Below, one piece after another: positions 51,666-61,181 of a stretch of DNA of 64,000 nucleotides. A model generated the notes under the pieces. That model ran no database searches, was not told the origin of the DNA, and saw nothing but the letters and a program-made list of their open reading frames with translations. The stretch comes from Allobosea robiniae. Lineage in GTDB: Bacteria > Pseudomonadota > Alphaproteobacteria > Rhizobiales > Beijerinckiaceae. The stretch lies in contig NZ_FNBZ01000001.1 in the NCBI RefSeq assembly GCF_900102525.1, positions 310,001 through 374,000 on the forward strand, read 5' to 3'. The translations under genes and the position numbers were made by a program. Position 1 is the first letter of the stretch, and each line of letters starts with the position of its first letter.

Positions 51666-52313
51666 TTACCCTTGCGGGCGCGCCTCCGCAAGCCGCGCGG
51701 CATACCGTGCCATCAGATCGACCTCGACATGAACGGAGTCACCCTCCTTGCGCTCCCCCCAGGTGGTGACCGCGAAGGAGTGCGGGATCAGCAGCACGGT
51801 GAAGACATCATCCTCCACCGTGTTGATGGTGAGCGAGGTGCCGTCGAGGCAGATCGAGCCCTTGGTCGCGATGAAACGCTCCAGCCCCTGCGGGGCGCGG
51901 ATGTGGAAGCGTGCCGTCGCCCCCCAGGGCTCGTCGGGGTCGGGCTCGATCGCGTCGATCTTCAGGATGCGGCCGGGGCCGTCGACATGGCCGACAACAA
52001 GATGGCCGCCGAGTTCGTCGCCAACCTTGAGCGAGCGCTCGAGATTGATCCGCGTGCCCGGCTCCCAGGTGCCGACGACCGTCTTCGCCAGCGTCTCGGC
52101 TGCAGCCTCGACCTGGAAGATGCAGCCGGGCTCGCCATCCGTGCGGGCGCGCAATGCGGTGACGGTGAGGCAGACGCCGGCGCAGGCGATCGAAGCGCCG
52201 ATCGCGATGCCTTCGGCCTCATAGGGGCAGGCGATGGCGAGGCGCTTGAGGCTCGGCCCCTTGCGCTGCGCCTCCACGACCTCGCCGATGGCGGTGACGA
52301 TGCCGGTGAACAT
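51666..52313 (-). CDS. ribE: Riboflavin synthase (alpha chain)
   Basis: 215 residues, two lumazine-binding repeats. [12 protein letters not shown] opens repeat one, and [14 protein letters not shown] matches the other repeat's [28 protein letters not shown] links them. It converts two lumazines to riboflavin. Start overlaps the ribD stop by one base (TGATG). Confidence 0.95.
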   Translation of the reverse strand: MFTGIVTAIGEVVEAQRKGPSLKRLAIACPYEAEGIAIGASIACAGVCLTVTALRARTDGEPGCIFQVEAAAETLAKTVVGTWEPGTRINLERSLKVGDELGGHLVVGHVDGPGRILKIDAIEPDPDEPWGATARFHIRAPQGLERFIATKGSICLDGTSLTINTVEDDVFTVLLIPHSFAVTTWGERKEGDSVHVEVDLMARYAARLAEARPQG

Positions 52314-53503
52314 CAGCCTCTCCTCTCGAAATGCTCGAAACGGTCGTGACCGATCTGACCGACCTCGACAAGGGCGTATAGATCGGGGTCGGCCAGCGCA
52401 GCGGCAAGCCCCGGACGCACGGCAAGGATGCCGGGCTGCCCCAGCGTTTTCGGAGAGGTCGAGACGATGACCTCATCCGCCAGACCCGCGAGCGCCAGCT
52501 TCTCGCCTATGCGCGGGCCGCCTTCCGAAAAGACGCGGTTGATCCCGCGTGTGCCGAGCAAGGTCAGCGCCTCGCCGAGATCGAGATGGCCGTCGGACCC
52601 CAGCGAGACCCGCATGACCTCGACGCCGGCTTCGACCAGCGCCTGTTCCGGCTCGATCGGAGCGGTCTCGGCCGCGATCACCCAGACGGGAACCTCATGG
52701 GCCGTGCGGACGAGCTTCGAGGTTAGGGGCAGGCGCAGATGGGTGTCGAGGATGACGCGGATCGGCGAGCGATCCGCCATGCCGGGCAGGCGCACGGTGA
52801 GCTGCGGGTCGTCCGCAAGGACCGAGCCGATGCCGAGCATGATGACATCGTGATGCGCGCGCTGGAGATGGACCCAGCCGCCGGCGACCGGGCTCGATAC
52901 GGCGAGCGGAACGCCCCCTGCTCCGCCGGCATAGCCATCGGCGGTGCGGGCGATCTTGAAGGTCACCATCGGGCGGCCTTGCGTGATGCGCGTGAGATAG
53001 CCGCGATGGGCCTGCCGCGCCTCCTCCTCCAGCACGCCGACAGTGACCTCGATGCCGGCTGTGCGCAGCAACGCATGGCCGAGCCCGGCGATGAAGGGGT
53101 TGGGGTCGGACATCGCGGAGACGACGCGCTTCACGCCCGACAGGATGGTGTGTTCGACGCAAGGAATGCCGCCGCGCACCGAGCGATGCGAGCAGGGTTC
53201 GAGCGTGACATAGAGCGTGCCGCCCATCGAGGCAGCGCCGGCTCGCGAGAAGGCATGCGCCTCGCCATGCGGGCGACCGCCGGGCTGGGTATGGCCACGC
53301 GCGACCACCACGGGACCGTCCGGCGTATCGCGGGTAATGATGGCGCCGACAGACGGGTTCGTCGAAGTCGTGCCGAGACCCCGCGCGCCATAGGCGATCG
53401 CCTGGCGCATGAAGGCGCGGTCGATCGCAGATTTTTGTTTTGGCGCATTTTCCCGATGCGAAGCGGTGCCCGCTTCGCGCGAAAACGCTCTGGGATCAGT
53501 CAT
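52313..53503 (-). CDS. ribD: Bifunctional riboflavin deaminase-reductase RibD
   Basis: 396 residues. The deaminase domain (about 25-165) has HGEAHAF (zinc His and catalytic Glu) and [20 protein letters not shown] with the two zinc Cys. The reductase domain (about 175-390) has [35 protein letters not shown], and [13 protein letters not shown]. An N-terminal tail of about 25 residues precedes the deaminase. It starts 8 nt inside the end of nrdR. Confidence 0.94.
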   Translation of the reverse strand: MTDPRAFSREAGTASHRENAPKQKSAIDRAFMRQAIAYGARGLGTTSTNPSVGAIITRDTPDGPVVVARGHTQPGGRPHGEAHAFSRAGAASMGGTLYVTLEPCSHRSVRGGIPCVEHTILSGVKRVVSAMSDPNPFIAGLGHALLRTAGIEVTVGVLEEEARQAHRGYLTRITQGRPMVTFKIARTADGYAGGAGGVPLAVSSPVAGGWVHLQRAHHDVIMLGIGSVLADDPQLTVRLPGMADRSPIRVILDTHLRLPLTSKLVRTAHEVPVWVIAAETAPIEPEQALVEAGVEVMRVSLGSDGHLDLGEALTLLGTRGINRVFSEGGPRIGEKLALAGLADEVIVSTSPKTLGQPGILAVRPGLAAALADPDLYALVEVGQIGHDRFEHFERRG

Positions 53504-53990
53504 CGGCGCGCGGCGGCGGGGCGGAGATGCCCTCCTCGTCGATGGTGCCGAGCTGGCCGAGCAGTTCCTCGAAATCCTTCGCCTCGCGGAAGTTCTTGTA
53601 GACCGAGGCGAAGCGGACATAGGCGACGTCGTCGAGGCCTTTCAGCCCCTCCATCACCAGTTCGCCGACGGTCGAGCTCTGGATCTCCGCCTCGCCCGAG
53701 CTTTCGAGCTGGCGCACGATGCCGTTGACCATGCGCTCGATCCGCTCCGGCGTGACCGGGCGCTTGCGCAGGGCATGCGCGATCGAGATCTCCAGCTTGT
53801 CGCGGTCGAAGGGCGTCCGCCGGCCCGAACGCTTCACGACGGTGAGCTCCCGCAACTGCACGCGCTCGAAGGTGGTGAAGCGGCCGCCGCAATCGGGGCA
53901 GACCCGGCGGCGGCGGATCGAGGCGTGATCGTCGGTGGGACGGGAGTCCTTCACCTGCGTGTCGAGGGAGCTGCAATAGGGACAGCGCAT
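53496..53990 (-). CDS. nrdR: Transcriptional repressor NrdR
   Basis: 164 residues. Zinc ribbon [20 protein letters not shown] with the second pair [10 protein letters not shown], then an ATP-cone domain (about 49-139: [40 protein letters not shown]). It represses ribonucleotide reductase genes in response to dATP/ATP. Standard neighbour of glyA and ribD. Confidence 0.96.
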   Translation of the reverse strand: MRCPYCSSLDTQVKDSRPTDDHASIRRRRVCPDCGGRFTTFERVQLRELTVVKRSGRRTPFDRDKLEISIAHALRKRPVTPERIERMVNGIVRQLESSGEAEIQSSTVGELVMEGLKGLDDVAYVRFASVYKNFREAKDFEELLGQLGTIDEEGISAPPPRADD

Positions 53991-54031
53991 TCCGGTTCGC
54001 CAGCCTTTCTCAGAGCCCCTTCAACGAAGCC

Positions 54032-55330
54032 TCAATAGATCGGGAAGCGCGCGGTGAGCGCCTTGACCTTGGCGGTCACAGCCTGCTCGACAGCGGCATT
54101 GCCTTCCTCGCCATTCTGGCTGAGGCCGTCCAGCACCTCGGCGATCAGTTCGCCGACCTGCTTGAACTCGGCGATGCCGAAGCCGCGCGAGGTCGCCGCC
54201 GGCGTGCCGAGGCGGATGCCGGAGGTCGTCATCGGCTTCTCGGGGTCGAAGGGGATGCCGTTCTTGTTGCAGGTGATATGGGCGCGGCCGAGCGCAGCTT
54301 CCGCCGCCTTGCCGGTCAGCTTCTTCGAGCGCAAGTCGACCAGCATCAGGTGGTTGTCGGTGCCGCCGGTGACGAGGTCGAAGCCCTTCGACTTCAGCGT
54401 TTCGGCCAGCGCCTTGGCATTGGCGACGACGGCGTGGGCGTAGGTCTTGAACTCCGGCTGCAGCGCCTCGTGGAAGGAGACCGCCTTGGCCGCGATGACA
54501 TGCATCAGCGGGCCGCCCTGGATACCCGGGAAGATCGCCGAGTTGAACTTCTTGGCCAGAGCCTCGTCATTGGTCAGGATCATGCCGCCGCGCGGGCCGC
54601 GCAGGGTCTTGTGCGTCGTGGTGGTGACGACATGGGCATGCGGGAACGGCGAGGGATGCGCGCCGCCGGCGACGAGCCCGGCGAAATGCGCGATGTCGAC
54701 CATGAAATAGGCGCCGACCTTGTCGGCGATCTCGCGGAAGCGGGCGAAGTCCCAGTGACGGGCATAGGCCGAGCCGCCGGCGACGATGACCTTCGGCTTG
54801 TGCTCGACGGCAAGCCGCTCCATCGCGTCGTAGTCGATCATCTGGTCGACCACGCAGACGCCGTAGGAGACGACGTTGAACCACTTGCCGGACTGGTTGA
54901 CCGGCGCGCCGTGGGTCAGGTGACCGCCGGCGGCGAGGTCGAGGCCCATGAAGGTGTCGCCCGGCTGCATCAGGGCCATGAAGACGCCCTGGTTGGCCTG
55001 AGAGCCGGAGTTCGGCTGAACGTTGGCGTAAGTGCAGCCGAAGAGCCGGGTGGCGCGCTCGATCGCGAGCTTCTCGGCGATGTCGACGAACTGGCAACCG
55101 CCGTAATAGCGGCGGCCCGGATAACCCTCGGCGTATTTATTGGTCATCACCGAGCCCTGCGCCTCGAGCACGGCGCGGGAGACGATGTTCTCGGAGGCGA
55201 TCAATTCGATCTCGTCGCGCTGGCGACCGAGCTCCAGGTCGATCGCGCGGGCGATCTCGGGATCGGCGTCATGCAGCGAAGCGCCGAAGAAGGAGTTCGA
55301 GAGGTGCTTGTTCAGCGCGGCGTCGGTCAT
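54032..55330 (-). CDS. glyA: Serine hydroxymethyltransferase
   Basis: 432 residues, PLP enzyme interconverting serine and glycine with tetrahydrofolate. Signature: [40 protein letters not shown], and the PLP-Lys region [39 protein letters not shown] near the end. Full length. First gene of the glyA-nrdR-rib run, 41 nt before nrdR. Confidence 0.97.
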   Translation of the reverse strand: MTDAALNKHLSNSFFGASLHDADPEIARAIDLELGRQRDEIELIASENIVSRAVLEAQGSVMTNKYAEGYPGRRYYGGCQFVDIAEKLAIERATRLFGCTYANVQPNSGSQANQGVFMALMQPGDTFMGLDLAAGGHLTHGAPVNQSGKWFNVVSYGVCVVDQMIDYDAMERLAVEHKPKVIVAGGSAYARHWDFARFREIADKVGAYFMVDIAHFAGLVAGGAHPSPFPHAHVVTTTTHKTLRGPRGGMILTNDEALAKKFNSAIFPGIQGGPLMHVIAAKAVSFHEALQPEFKTYAHAVVANAKALAETLKSKGFDLVTGGTDNHLMLVDLRSKKLTGKAAEAALGRAHITCNKNGIPFDPEKPMTTSGIRLGTPAATSRGFGIAEFKQVGELIAEVLDGLSQNGEEGNAAVEQAVTAKVKALTARFPIY

Positions 55331-55451
55331 GTCCGGCTCCTGAAGTTCAACGGCCGGTGGGCGCCCGGCTTCGTCGCGGCTCCCCTATCATGCGGCGGAG
55401 GGCTGTCCAAGCGATAGATCGCGCGCGGGAAAAGCTGCATCGCCGCAGCGG

Positions 55452-55916
55452 TCAATTGCCCGGAGCGCGCCGCTTCGACAGCATTTTCTTCTCCTTCTCC
55501 GGCCGGGACGGCGTGTAGGCGAGCTGGCGGCGCGACGCCGTGCGCAACAGCGCCCGGAAGGTCGGGCATTCCAGGTGAGTCGGCGCACGGCAATCCGCAA
55601 CATGGCGCAGAGCATCGCGCAGGGTCCTCAGCCCGACCATCTGCCGCTGGAGCTCGTCGGCCCGGGCCCGCAACTGCTCGCGCGGGATGTTCGGCTTTCC
55701 GTCCGCGCCGAACATCGCGGCGATCTCCTCCAGCGAGAAGCCCGCGGTCTTGCCCAGCCCGATCAGCGACAGCCTGAGCAGGACATCGGGGTCGAACTGC
55801 CGCCGAAGGCCGTGACGCGCCTCCGAGCGAATGAGCCCGACCTCCTCGTAATAGCGCAGGGTCGAGGCCGGCACGCCCGAGCGCTCCGCGACCTTTCCAA
55901 TATCCAGCAACAGCAT
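55452..55916 (-). CDS. MerR family transcriptional regulator
   Basis: 154 residues. LDIGKVAERSGVPASTLRYY, YEEVGLIRSEARHGLRRQFD is the DNA-binding domain; the dimer helix is about 75-115; ADCRAPTHLECPTFRALL is a C-terminal Cys pair typical of a MerR subgroup of unknown ligand. It lacks the SoxR C-x2-C-x-C-x5-C cluster, although the operator looks SoxR-like. The start is the ATG at the expected helix position. Divergent from the MFS gene, whose promoter carries the dyad. Confidence 0.9.
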   Translation of the reverse strand: MLLLDIGKVAERSGVPASTLRYYEEVGLIRSEARHGLRRQFDPDVLLRLSLIGLGKTAGFSLEEIAAMFGADGKPNIPREQLRARADELQRQMVGLRTLRDALRHVADCRAPTHLECPTFRALLRTASRRQLAYTPSRPEKEKKMLSKRRAPGN

Positions 55917-55918
55917 GC

Positions 55919-55949
55919 TTGACCTCAAGTCGACTTGAATTCGTAGGCT
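55919..55949 (+). promoter_or_regulatory. MerR-type promoter of the MFS gene
   Basis: TTGACC and TAGGCT separated by 19 bp. The spacer starts with the perfect 14-bp palindrome TCAAGTCGACTTGA (55925-55938). The long spacer and centred dyad are the MerR-activation architecture, and the MerR gene is immediately divergent. Confidence 0.82.
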
Positions 55950-55984
55950 CTGCCGAACGCATGAATTCGGCAAGAGGAAAAATC

Positions 55985-57196
55985 ATGGAAAGCATTGTTA
56001 CAACACGAGAAAGCCCGATCTGGGTGGACTCGCGCGCCATCGCCCTGCTGATGGCCGCATCGCTCACCACCATGGCGAACGCGACGATCAGCCCCGCGCT
56101 TCCGGGCATCGAGCGCCTGTTCGCCGACGACCCCAACGCGGCGCTGCTGACGCGGCTCCTGGTGCCGGCGCCCTCGCTCAGTGTCGCTCTGTTTGCACCG
56201 CTCGCGGGTTTCGCTGCCGACCGGATCGGCCGGCGTGCGATGCTTCTCGTCGGCGTCGTGCTGTTCGTGATCGCGGGCAGCGCCGGGCTTGTCCTGCCCG
56301 ACCTGCCGTCGATCTTCGCAAGCCGTCTCGTGCTCGGCGTCGCCGTCGCGCTGATCATGACGGCGCAGACCGCGCTGATCGGCGATTATTTCACCGGCGA
56401 CGACCGCAACGCGCTGACCGGCCTGCAGATTTCGGCGCGGAATTTCGGCGGGCTGGTCTTCATTTCGCTGGCCGGCTGGGCGGCGACGCTGTCACCTCGC
56501 CTGCCCTTCGCGATCTACGGGCTGGCCGCAATCTTCCTGCCGCTGATGTGGCTGGCCATCGTCGAGCCGCCGCGCGTCGCTGCCGCGACGGGCGCGATGC
56601 CTGCCAGCGACCATGACGGACACCCGTCCTGGCGCGGCCTGCTCGCTGGGCTCGTCCTGCTGCAGGGCGCGACGAACATGATCTTCTTCCTGATGCCGAC
56701 GCAGATCTCGTTCTTCCTGGAGGCTCGGGGCTACGAGAGCGCGGTCATGACCGGGACGGTCCTCGGCCTGCTGATGATCTCCGGCGGCTGCACCGCCCTG
56801 CTCTACCGGCATGTCCGGCGGGCGAGCGGTGCGGCGGGCGTTTTCGCGATCGGCTACGCCGCGATGGCGCTGGGCTTCCTGCTCCTGTCGCGCACGGCGT
56901 CGCTGCCGGGTCTGTTTGCAGCGGCGCTCCTGATCGGGGCCGGCTATGCGCTGGTTTCGCCGAGCTTCGTCGCCATGGCGCTCGATCTCGCGCCCCGGCG
57001 CTCAAGGGGCATGGCGGGAGGCATCCTGACCGCGTCGATCTTCATCGGCCAGTTCTGCTCGCCTCTGGTCAGCACGCCCCTGATCGCCGCCCATGGGTAT
57101 GGCGAACTGTTCCGCGGGACGGCCTGGCTTCTGACGATCATGGCGCTTGCAGCCCTGCTGGCGAGATTCGGGGCGATCGTCCGCTCGAAGCGTTGA
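55985..57196 (+). CDS. MFS transporter under MerR control
   Basis: 403 residues, twelve helices. Motif A lies between helices 2 and 3 (GFAADRIGRRAMLLVGVVLF), and motif C-like GVAVALIMTAQTALIGDYFT in helix 5, as in drug efflux carriers. AGAGGA lies 6 nt upstream of the chosen ATG. Expression is expected to be induced by the divergent MerR regulator through the 19-bp-spacer promoter, so a toxic-compound exporter is likely; the substrate is unknown. Confidence 0.92.
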   Translation: MESIVTTRESPIWVDSRAIALLMAASLTTMANATISPALPGIERLFADDPNAALLTRLLVPAPSLSVALFAPLAGFAADRIGRRAMLLVGVVLFVIAGSAGLVLPDLPSIFASRLVLGVAVALIMTAQTALIGDYFTGDDRNALTGLQISARNFGGLVFISLAGWAATLSPRLPFAIYGLAAIFLPLMWLAIVEPPRVAAATGAMPASDHDGHPSWRGLLAGLVLLQGATNMIFFLMPTQISFFLEARGYESAVMTGTVLGLLMISGGCTALLYRHVRRASGAAGVFAIGYAAMALGFLLLSRTASLPGLFAAALLIGAGYALVSPSFVAMALDLAPRRSRGMAGGILTASIFIGQFCSPLVSTPLIAAHGYGELFRGTAWLLTIMALAALLARFGAIVRSKR

Positions 57197-57361
57197 TCGT
57201 CCTCTCGCAAGATGAGGAGCGGTCGGCCGGCTCCCCTCCTGCCCGCATCGCAGGAGCCGGAACCGGACGTCGACGCAAAGACATCGGGCCGCCATCATGG
57301 TTAACGATTTATGGCTTGCAGCTTGCTGCGCATGACCTAGCGCAACACTGGATGCCTCTCG

Positions 57362-57715
57362 ATGACACAGAACGCCCCAAAACAGAACGCGAGCCGTGTT
57401 CCGACTTCGACTCTACCGATCTCCAAGCAAGTCAGGAAGGTATTGCTCGGCAGCGCGAGCGTCTTCGTCCTGTCGATGCCGCTGATCAGCCAGGATGCCG
57501 CAGCCGAAGGATGGCAGGTGACCACGCAATACTACCCGGGCGGCTCGACCAGCGTCCATCGCTGGTTTGACGGCGACGGCGACGGCAGCATCACGCGCCT
57601 CGGCAACCCCGCGCCCCGAAACAACTGCCCCGTCCCGGCCTTCGAGGTCATGAATCCAGGGCCTGGAGAAGCGCGCTGCGTCGGTTACGTCATGCCATCC
57701 TGGCTGACGCGCTGA
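57362..57715 (+). CDS. Small exported protein, unknown
   Basis: 117 residues. A long N-region (about 25 polar residues) leads to a hydrophobic core KVLLGSASVFVLSMPLISQD with cleavage probably after AAA. The mature part is short, with GGSTSVHRWFDGDGDGSITR, an acidic D-G-D-G-D stretch resembling a calcium loop, and two Cys (NNCPVP, EARCVG). No family recognised. Confidence 0.5.
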   Translation: MTQNAPKQNASRVPTSTLPISKQVRKVLLGSASVFVLSMPLISQDAAAEGWQVTTQYYPGGSTSVHRWFDGDGDGSITRLGNPAPRNNCPVPAFEVMNPGPGEARCVGYVMPSWLTR

Positions 57716-57988
57716 AGCCTGCCGGCGCCGGCCTCGGAAGCAACCGGCACAGCTCAATCGCAGTGGAATATCTCATTGAGCCGCCTCTGGCCTGTCCTGT
57801 CGTAGAGTGAGGCAGTCAAGATCTCCGCCTTGCCAGCATCCTTGGCGGCGAACCTGCTATTGAGCGGGCGATAATCCCTTCGCTGCCAGCCCTGCATTTC
57901 CGTCGAGGCCCCTCAACCTCACGAAATGCTTGCCGTTGCTCCTCTCCTGCCCGAAAGTAGTCTCCGTATAGATTCAGGGAGGAAAGAT

Positions 57989-58372
57989 ATGCGCGTTCTC
58001 ATCACCATGATCACCTTCGTCGCCGCCGGATATGCCGCGCTTTCGTCTGCCCAAGCCGCCTGCACCGGAACCAACGGAAGGGGCTGGGGCACCGGTAACG
58101 GGGCCGGCCAATTCGGGATGAGCATGGCGGACAAGACGTGCCGCATAAGCTTCCCGGGTGTGATCAACGAAACCGCCAAGACGAGAATCCCGGCAACCCA
58201 GGTCACCGTCACCAGAGCACCCGGCTCGGGCAAGGTCGCTGTGACAAGGAGCGGACTGACCTACACGCCCAACAAGGGTTTCCAGGGCAGCGACACGTTC
58301 TGCACCAGCAACACCACGCCGAAGGTACCGGGCGTCACCCTTTCGGGATGCATCACAGTCACCGTGCGCTAA
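57989..58372 (+). CDS. Small exported protein with Ig-like (cadherin-type) fold segment
   Basis: 127 residues. Signal peptide MRVLITMITFVAAGYAALSS, cleavage near AQA-A. The mature part ends with VAVTRSGLTYTPNKGFQGSD TF, the V..G..TYTPN.GF.G.D.F strand pattern of bacterial cadherin/Ig-like domains, plus four Cys. GGGAGGAAAG gives a strong ribosome site. Probably periplasmic or surface-located; role unknown. Confidence 0.65.
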   Translation: MRVLITMITFVAAGYAALSSAQAACTGTNGRGWGTGNGAGQFGMSMADKTCRISFPGVINETAKTRIPATQVTVTRAPGSGKVAVTRSGLTYTPNKGFQGSDTFCTSNTTPKVPGVTLSGCITVTVR

Positions 58373-58390
58373 GCCCCGCGAAGCCGCTCT

Positions 58391-58422
58391 CAAAGAAAAA
58401 CCCGCCGGATCACCGGCGGGTT
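58391..58422 (-). terminator. Intrinsic terminator after the L,D-transpeptidase gene
   Basis: Stem AACCCGCCGG / CCGGCGGGTT with a 4-nt loop, followed on the minus strand by TTTCTTT. It may also slow transcription from the convergent exported-protein gene. Confidence 0.87.
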
Positions 58423-58448
58423 CGAAAAGCACAGCCGAAACCGGAGCG

Positions 58449-59693
58449 TCAGATGTCCTGATCGCCCTGCAGCGCCGCGACCGGCGCCGGCCCGAGGCCG
58501 TCCTTGTTGTAGATGTCGTCGCGGAACTGCACGCCGCCATCGGGCGTGGCCCAGGCAGTGATATAGACCCAGTAGCACGCCACCGGATCGGCGATGCGGG
58601 CGTTGACGCGCTGGCCGGACTGGATCGTCTCGTCGATCTTGGCGCGATCCCAGCCAGGCGTGTTCTTCAGGAGCCAGGCGACGTAGTCGCGCACGTTCTG
58701 GACACGCATGCAGCCCGAGGAGACGAAGCGATAGTCGTCGCCGAAGATGCCCTTCGACGGCGTGTCGTGCATGTAGACACCGTGCGGGCTCGGAATGTTG
58801 ATGCGCACGAAGCCGAGCGAGTTGAACTCGCCGCCCGGGTCCTGCCGGAAGGTGTAGCGCGTCGCCTCGTCGGAATTCCAGTTCACGCTGGCGGGCGAAA
58901 TCTCGCTGCCGCTGGACGAGATGATGCGGATCTTGTTCTCGGTTAGATAGCCCGGCTCCTTGCGCATCTTCGGGATCAGATCCTTGCGGATGATCGAGGC
59001 GGGAACCGTCCAGGTCGGATTGAAATTGACTTCGGGGATCCGCGTCTGGAGCAAGGGCGACTGGCGGTCGATCTTGCCGACGCCGGCCGCATGGCGCGTC
59101 GCGACATGGCCGTTCTCGACGGTTTCGACCATAGCGGCCGGGATATTCGCCACGACATAGCGGCCGCCGAGATTGCCGGACCAGCTACGCAGCCGAACGA
59201 CATTGGTCTCGAGCTGGCGGATACGGCGGTCGATCGGCACGTTGAGGGCAGCGACGGTCGCACGATTGATCGCGCCCGTCGTCGACAGGCCGACGCGCGA
59301 CTGGAAGCGGCGCACGCCCGCCTCGACATAGGAATCATAGATGTTGCTGTCGCCGGCCGCGGCATCGAGATCGCCGGTGATGATCAGGCGGCGACGCAGG
59401 GTCACGACACCCTGCCCCTTGGCGCCCACGCCCATGCGATCGGGCAACTGGACCTGCGGCCAGCCGCCGCGCGCGGCGAGGTCACGATAGGCCACGATCG
59501 CCTGCTCGGTCGCCTGCAGAGCCTCGGCCGACAGCATCGGCGTCGAGGATCGCGCCACGGCATTGCGCGCGCCGGCATCGTAGCTCTGGCGCCACTCGGC
59601 CTGCTGGGCGAGCGCCGGTGCAGCGGCGACCGTGGCGGCGCCCGAAAGCAGGGCCAGCACCGTTTCGCGGCGGGTCAGGCTCAATTGCGACAT
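58449..59693 (-). CDS. ldtP: L,D-transpeptidase (YcbB/LdtP-like)
   Basis: 414 residues. N-terminal signal TRRETVLALLSGAATVAAAP (Tat-like RR start), cleavage near ALAQ. A PG_binding_1-like region is about 95-150. The YkuD catalytic domain is about 180-350, with H309 in GVYMHDTPS and C328 in SSGCMRVQN. It makes 3-3 crosslinks or attaches proteins in peptidoglycan. The gene next to it upstream encodes an LdtR-like MarR regulator, as in Liberibacter and related Hyphomicrobiales, where LdtR activates ldtP. Confidence 0.93.
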   Translation of the reverse strand: MSQLSLTRRETVLALLSGAATVAAAPALAQQAEWRQSYDAGARNAVARSSTPMLSAEALQATEQAIVAYRDLAARGGWPQVQLPDRMGVGAKGQGVVTLRRRLIITGDLDAAAGDSNIYDSYVEAGVRRFQSRVGLSTTGAINRATVAALNVPIDRRIRQLETNVVRLRSWSGNLGGRYVVANIPAAMVETVENGHVATRHAAGVGKIDRQSPLLQTRIPEVNFNPTWTVPASIIRKDLIPKMRKEPGYLTENKIRIISSSGSEISPASVNWNSDEATRYTFRQDPGGEFNSLGFVRINIPSPHGVYMHDTPSKGIFGDDYRFVSSGCMRVQNVRDYVAWLLKNTPGWDRAKIDETIQSGQRVNARIADPVACYWVYITAWATPDGGVQFRDDIYNKDGLGPAPVAALQGDQDI

Positions 59694-59861
59694 CTCTTCC
59701 CTCTTCAAGGCTTCACGCTTGCAACGCAGGCCACAAGAAAACGTCGCCTGATGGGGCGACGCTGGCGACGCAATGGTGCGACGGCGACCTCTCGGCGATC
59801 GACGGTGTCCTAGCACAGTTAACGAGGCGTGATGACAGAGGCGATTTTAGGGCATGGCCAC

Positions 59862-59888
59862 GTTTTGCCGCATGCATGGCAGCAAAAC
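59862..59888. promoter_or_regulatory. Dyad in the 302-bp ldtP upstream region
   Basis: GTTTTGC and GCAAAAC flank 13 bp containing GCATGC. It lies about 170 bp before the ldtP start, in the only sizeable non-coding region between ldtR and ldtP (59694-59995). It may be a regulator site for ldtP or part of the ldtR terminator; it lacks a T-run. Nothing else convincing is seen in this gap. Confidence 0.45.
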
Positions 59889-59995
59889 CACAGTCGAGGC
59901 TCATCACCGACCGAAAACGCGCCGGCGCGACCGGGACGTCGTCCCAGCCGCGCTCAGGCAGGCGGATATGATGCGGTCAGGAAAACCGCTTTATC

Positions 59996-60508
59996 TCAGA
60001 GCTTGTAGCGGATCTGGTCGGTCCAGAAGCGCTCCAGGCGCAGCAGGGCGTTGTTCATCCGCTCGAAATCATCGGCCGCGATGCCGCCGATCTGTTCGAC
60101 CGTGCGGACATGCTTGTCGTACACGCCCTTCACGATATCGTGCACGCTCGCGCCCTTCTCGGTCAGGCTGATGCGAACCGAGCGGCGGTCGATGCGCGAC
60201 CGGGCGTGGTGGAGATAGCCGAGCTCGACCAGCTTCTTGACGTTGTAGGAGACGTTCGAGCCGAGATAGTAGCCGCGGGTCCGCAACTCGCTGGCCGAGA
60301 GCTCGGCATCGCCGATATTGTAGAGCAGCAGCGCCTGCACGCTGTTGACGTCGTCACGGCCGCGGCGCTCGAACTCATCCTTGATGACGTCGAGCAGGCG
60401 GCGATGCAGACGCTCCACCAGCGTGAGGGACTCAAGATAAAGAGGCTTCACGTTGAGATCTGCATCACCAGTCTTGGCAACCTCAGAAGTCTTGACGCTC
60501 GCTTTCAT
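59996..60508 (-). CDS. ldtR: MarR family regulator LdtR
   Basis: 170 residues. ESLTLVERLHRRLLDVIKDE, then the winged helix LLLYNIGDAELSASELRTRG, YYLGSNVSYNVKKLVELGYL, and the wing ARSRIDRRSVRISLTEKG. The long ERFWTDQIRYKL C terminus completes the dimer. It matches LdtR of Hyphomicrobiales, an osmotic/envelope stress regulator of the ldtP transpeptidase. GGGATATACC precedes the ATG. A perfect-arm dyad lies about 110 bp upstream. Confidence 0.88.
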   Translation of the reverse strand: MKASVKTSEVAKTGDADLNVKPLYLESLTLVERLHRRLLDVIKDEFERRGRDDVNSVQALLLYNIGDAELSASELRTRGYYLGSNVSYNVKKLVELGYLHHARSRIDRRSVRISLTEKGASVHDIVKGVYDKHVRTVEQIGGIAADDFERMNNALLRLERFWTDQIRYKL

Positions 60509-60619
60509 GGTATATCCCGCCTGTTGTGTGTCGGCCAGGATTTGTCTCCCGGTCCGCTTCTGAAACACACCATAAGCTGGACCGGATGAAAACGAGTTTA
60601 AATATCAGGATGAATCAGG

Positions 60620-60641
60620 GATTTACCCCTTTGGGTGAATC
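60620..60641. promoter_or_regulatory. Inverted repeat upstream of ldtR, candidate MarR operator
   Basis: GATTTACCC (60620-60628) and GGGTGAATC (60633-60641) are inverted arms with one mismatch each side, centred on CTTT. Size and symmetry suit a MarR dimer. It lies between ldtR and the next upstream gene, where the ldtR promoter must be; autoregulation is therefore plausible. Confidence 0.55.
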
Positions 60642-60738
60642 GTAAGTGAAGCCAGAAACGCTTAAGCTAAAGCGATTCTTACCATGACTCGGCGCAATCG
60701 ACCGGCCGCGCGTGGTGGCCGGGCTGTCGCGGCACCCG

Positions 60739-61179
60739 CTATTCCGCCTCGTTCTCGGCCGCCCAGGTCGCCAGGAAATAGACGGCGATCAGCCCGATAT
60801 AGAGGCCGACGAGCCAGGCCGTCATCGGCACGAAGCGCGGGAAGAGGAAGCCGAGCAGCATCTGGCTGATCGCGGCCAGCAGCCAGAGCACGCCACCCCA
60901 GGTCGAGGTCAGCCAGAGGCCGACGGCGGCGACGAGGTCGATCACCGCGAAATAGACGATGATCGCCTGATAGCTCAGCAGGCGGTTCTCGAAGGGCGGC
61001 TGCGGGTTTCCGGGCAGGCCGAAGATGACGGCCCAGGCCGTCAGTCCCTTGGCGAGCCAGAAGGCCGAGAGCAGGCGCAGGAACCAGACGAGGACGAGCC
61101 GCCACCGGTTCGCCTGCTTGCCTTCGGCCTCGCCCGTCCCGGTGCCGCGCAGGGCCTCGCCGTTTCCGCCCAAACCCAA
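60739..61179 (-). CDS. Integral membrane protein (DUF6163-like)
   Basis: About 146 residues with four hydrophobic segments (about 30-48, 70-90, 93-113, 118-138). WRLVLVWFLRLLSAFWLAKG and LAKGLTAWAVIFGLPGNPQP are recognisable from small Hyphomicrobiales membrane proteins. The start is a TTG directly after the hydrolase stop (translational coupling); a second TTG lies two codons on. Function unknown. Confidence 0.7.
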   Translation of the reverse strand: MGLGGNGEALRGTGTGEAEGKQANRWRLVLVWFLRLLSAFWLAKGLTAWAVIFGLPGNPQPPFENRLLSYQAIIVYFAVIDLVAAVGLWLTSTWGGVLWLLAAISQMLLGFLFPRFVPMTAWLVGLYIGLIAVYFLATWAAENEAE

Positions 61180-61181
61180 GC

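Noticed and set aside
53496..53510. Possible FMN riboswitch before ribD
   Set aside because: ribD overlaps nrdR, leaving no room for an RFN element.
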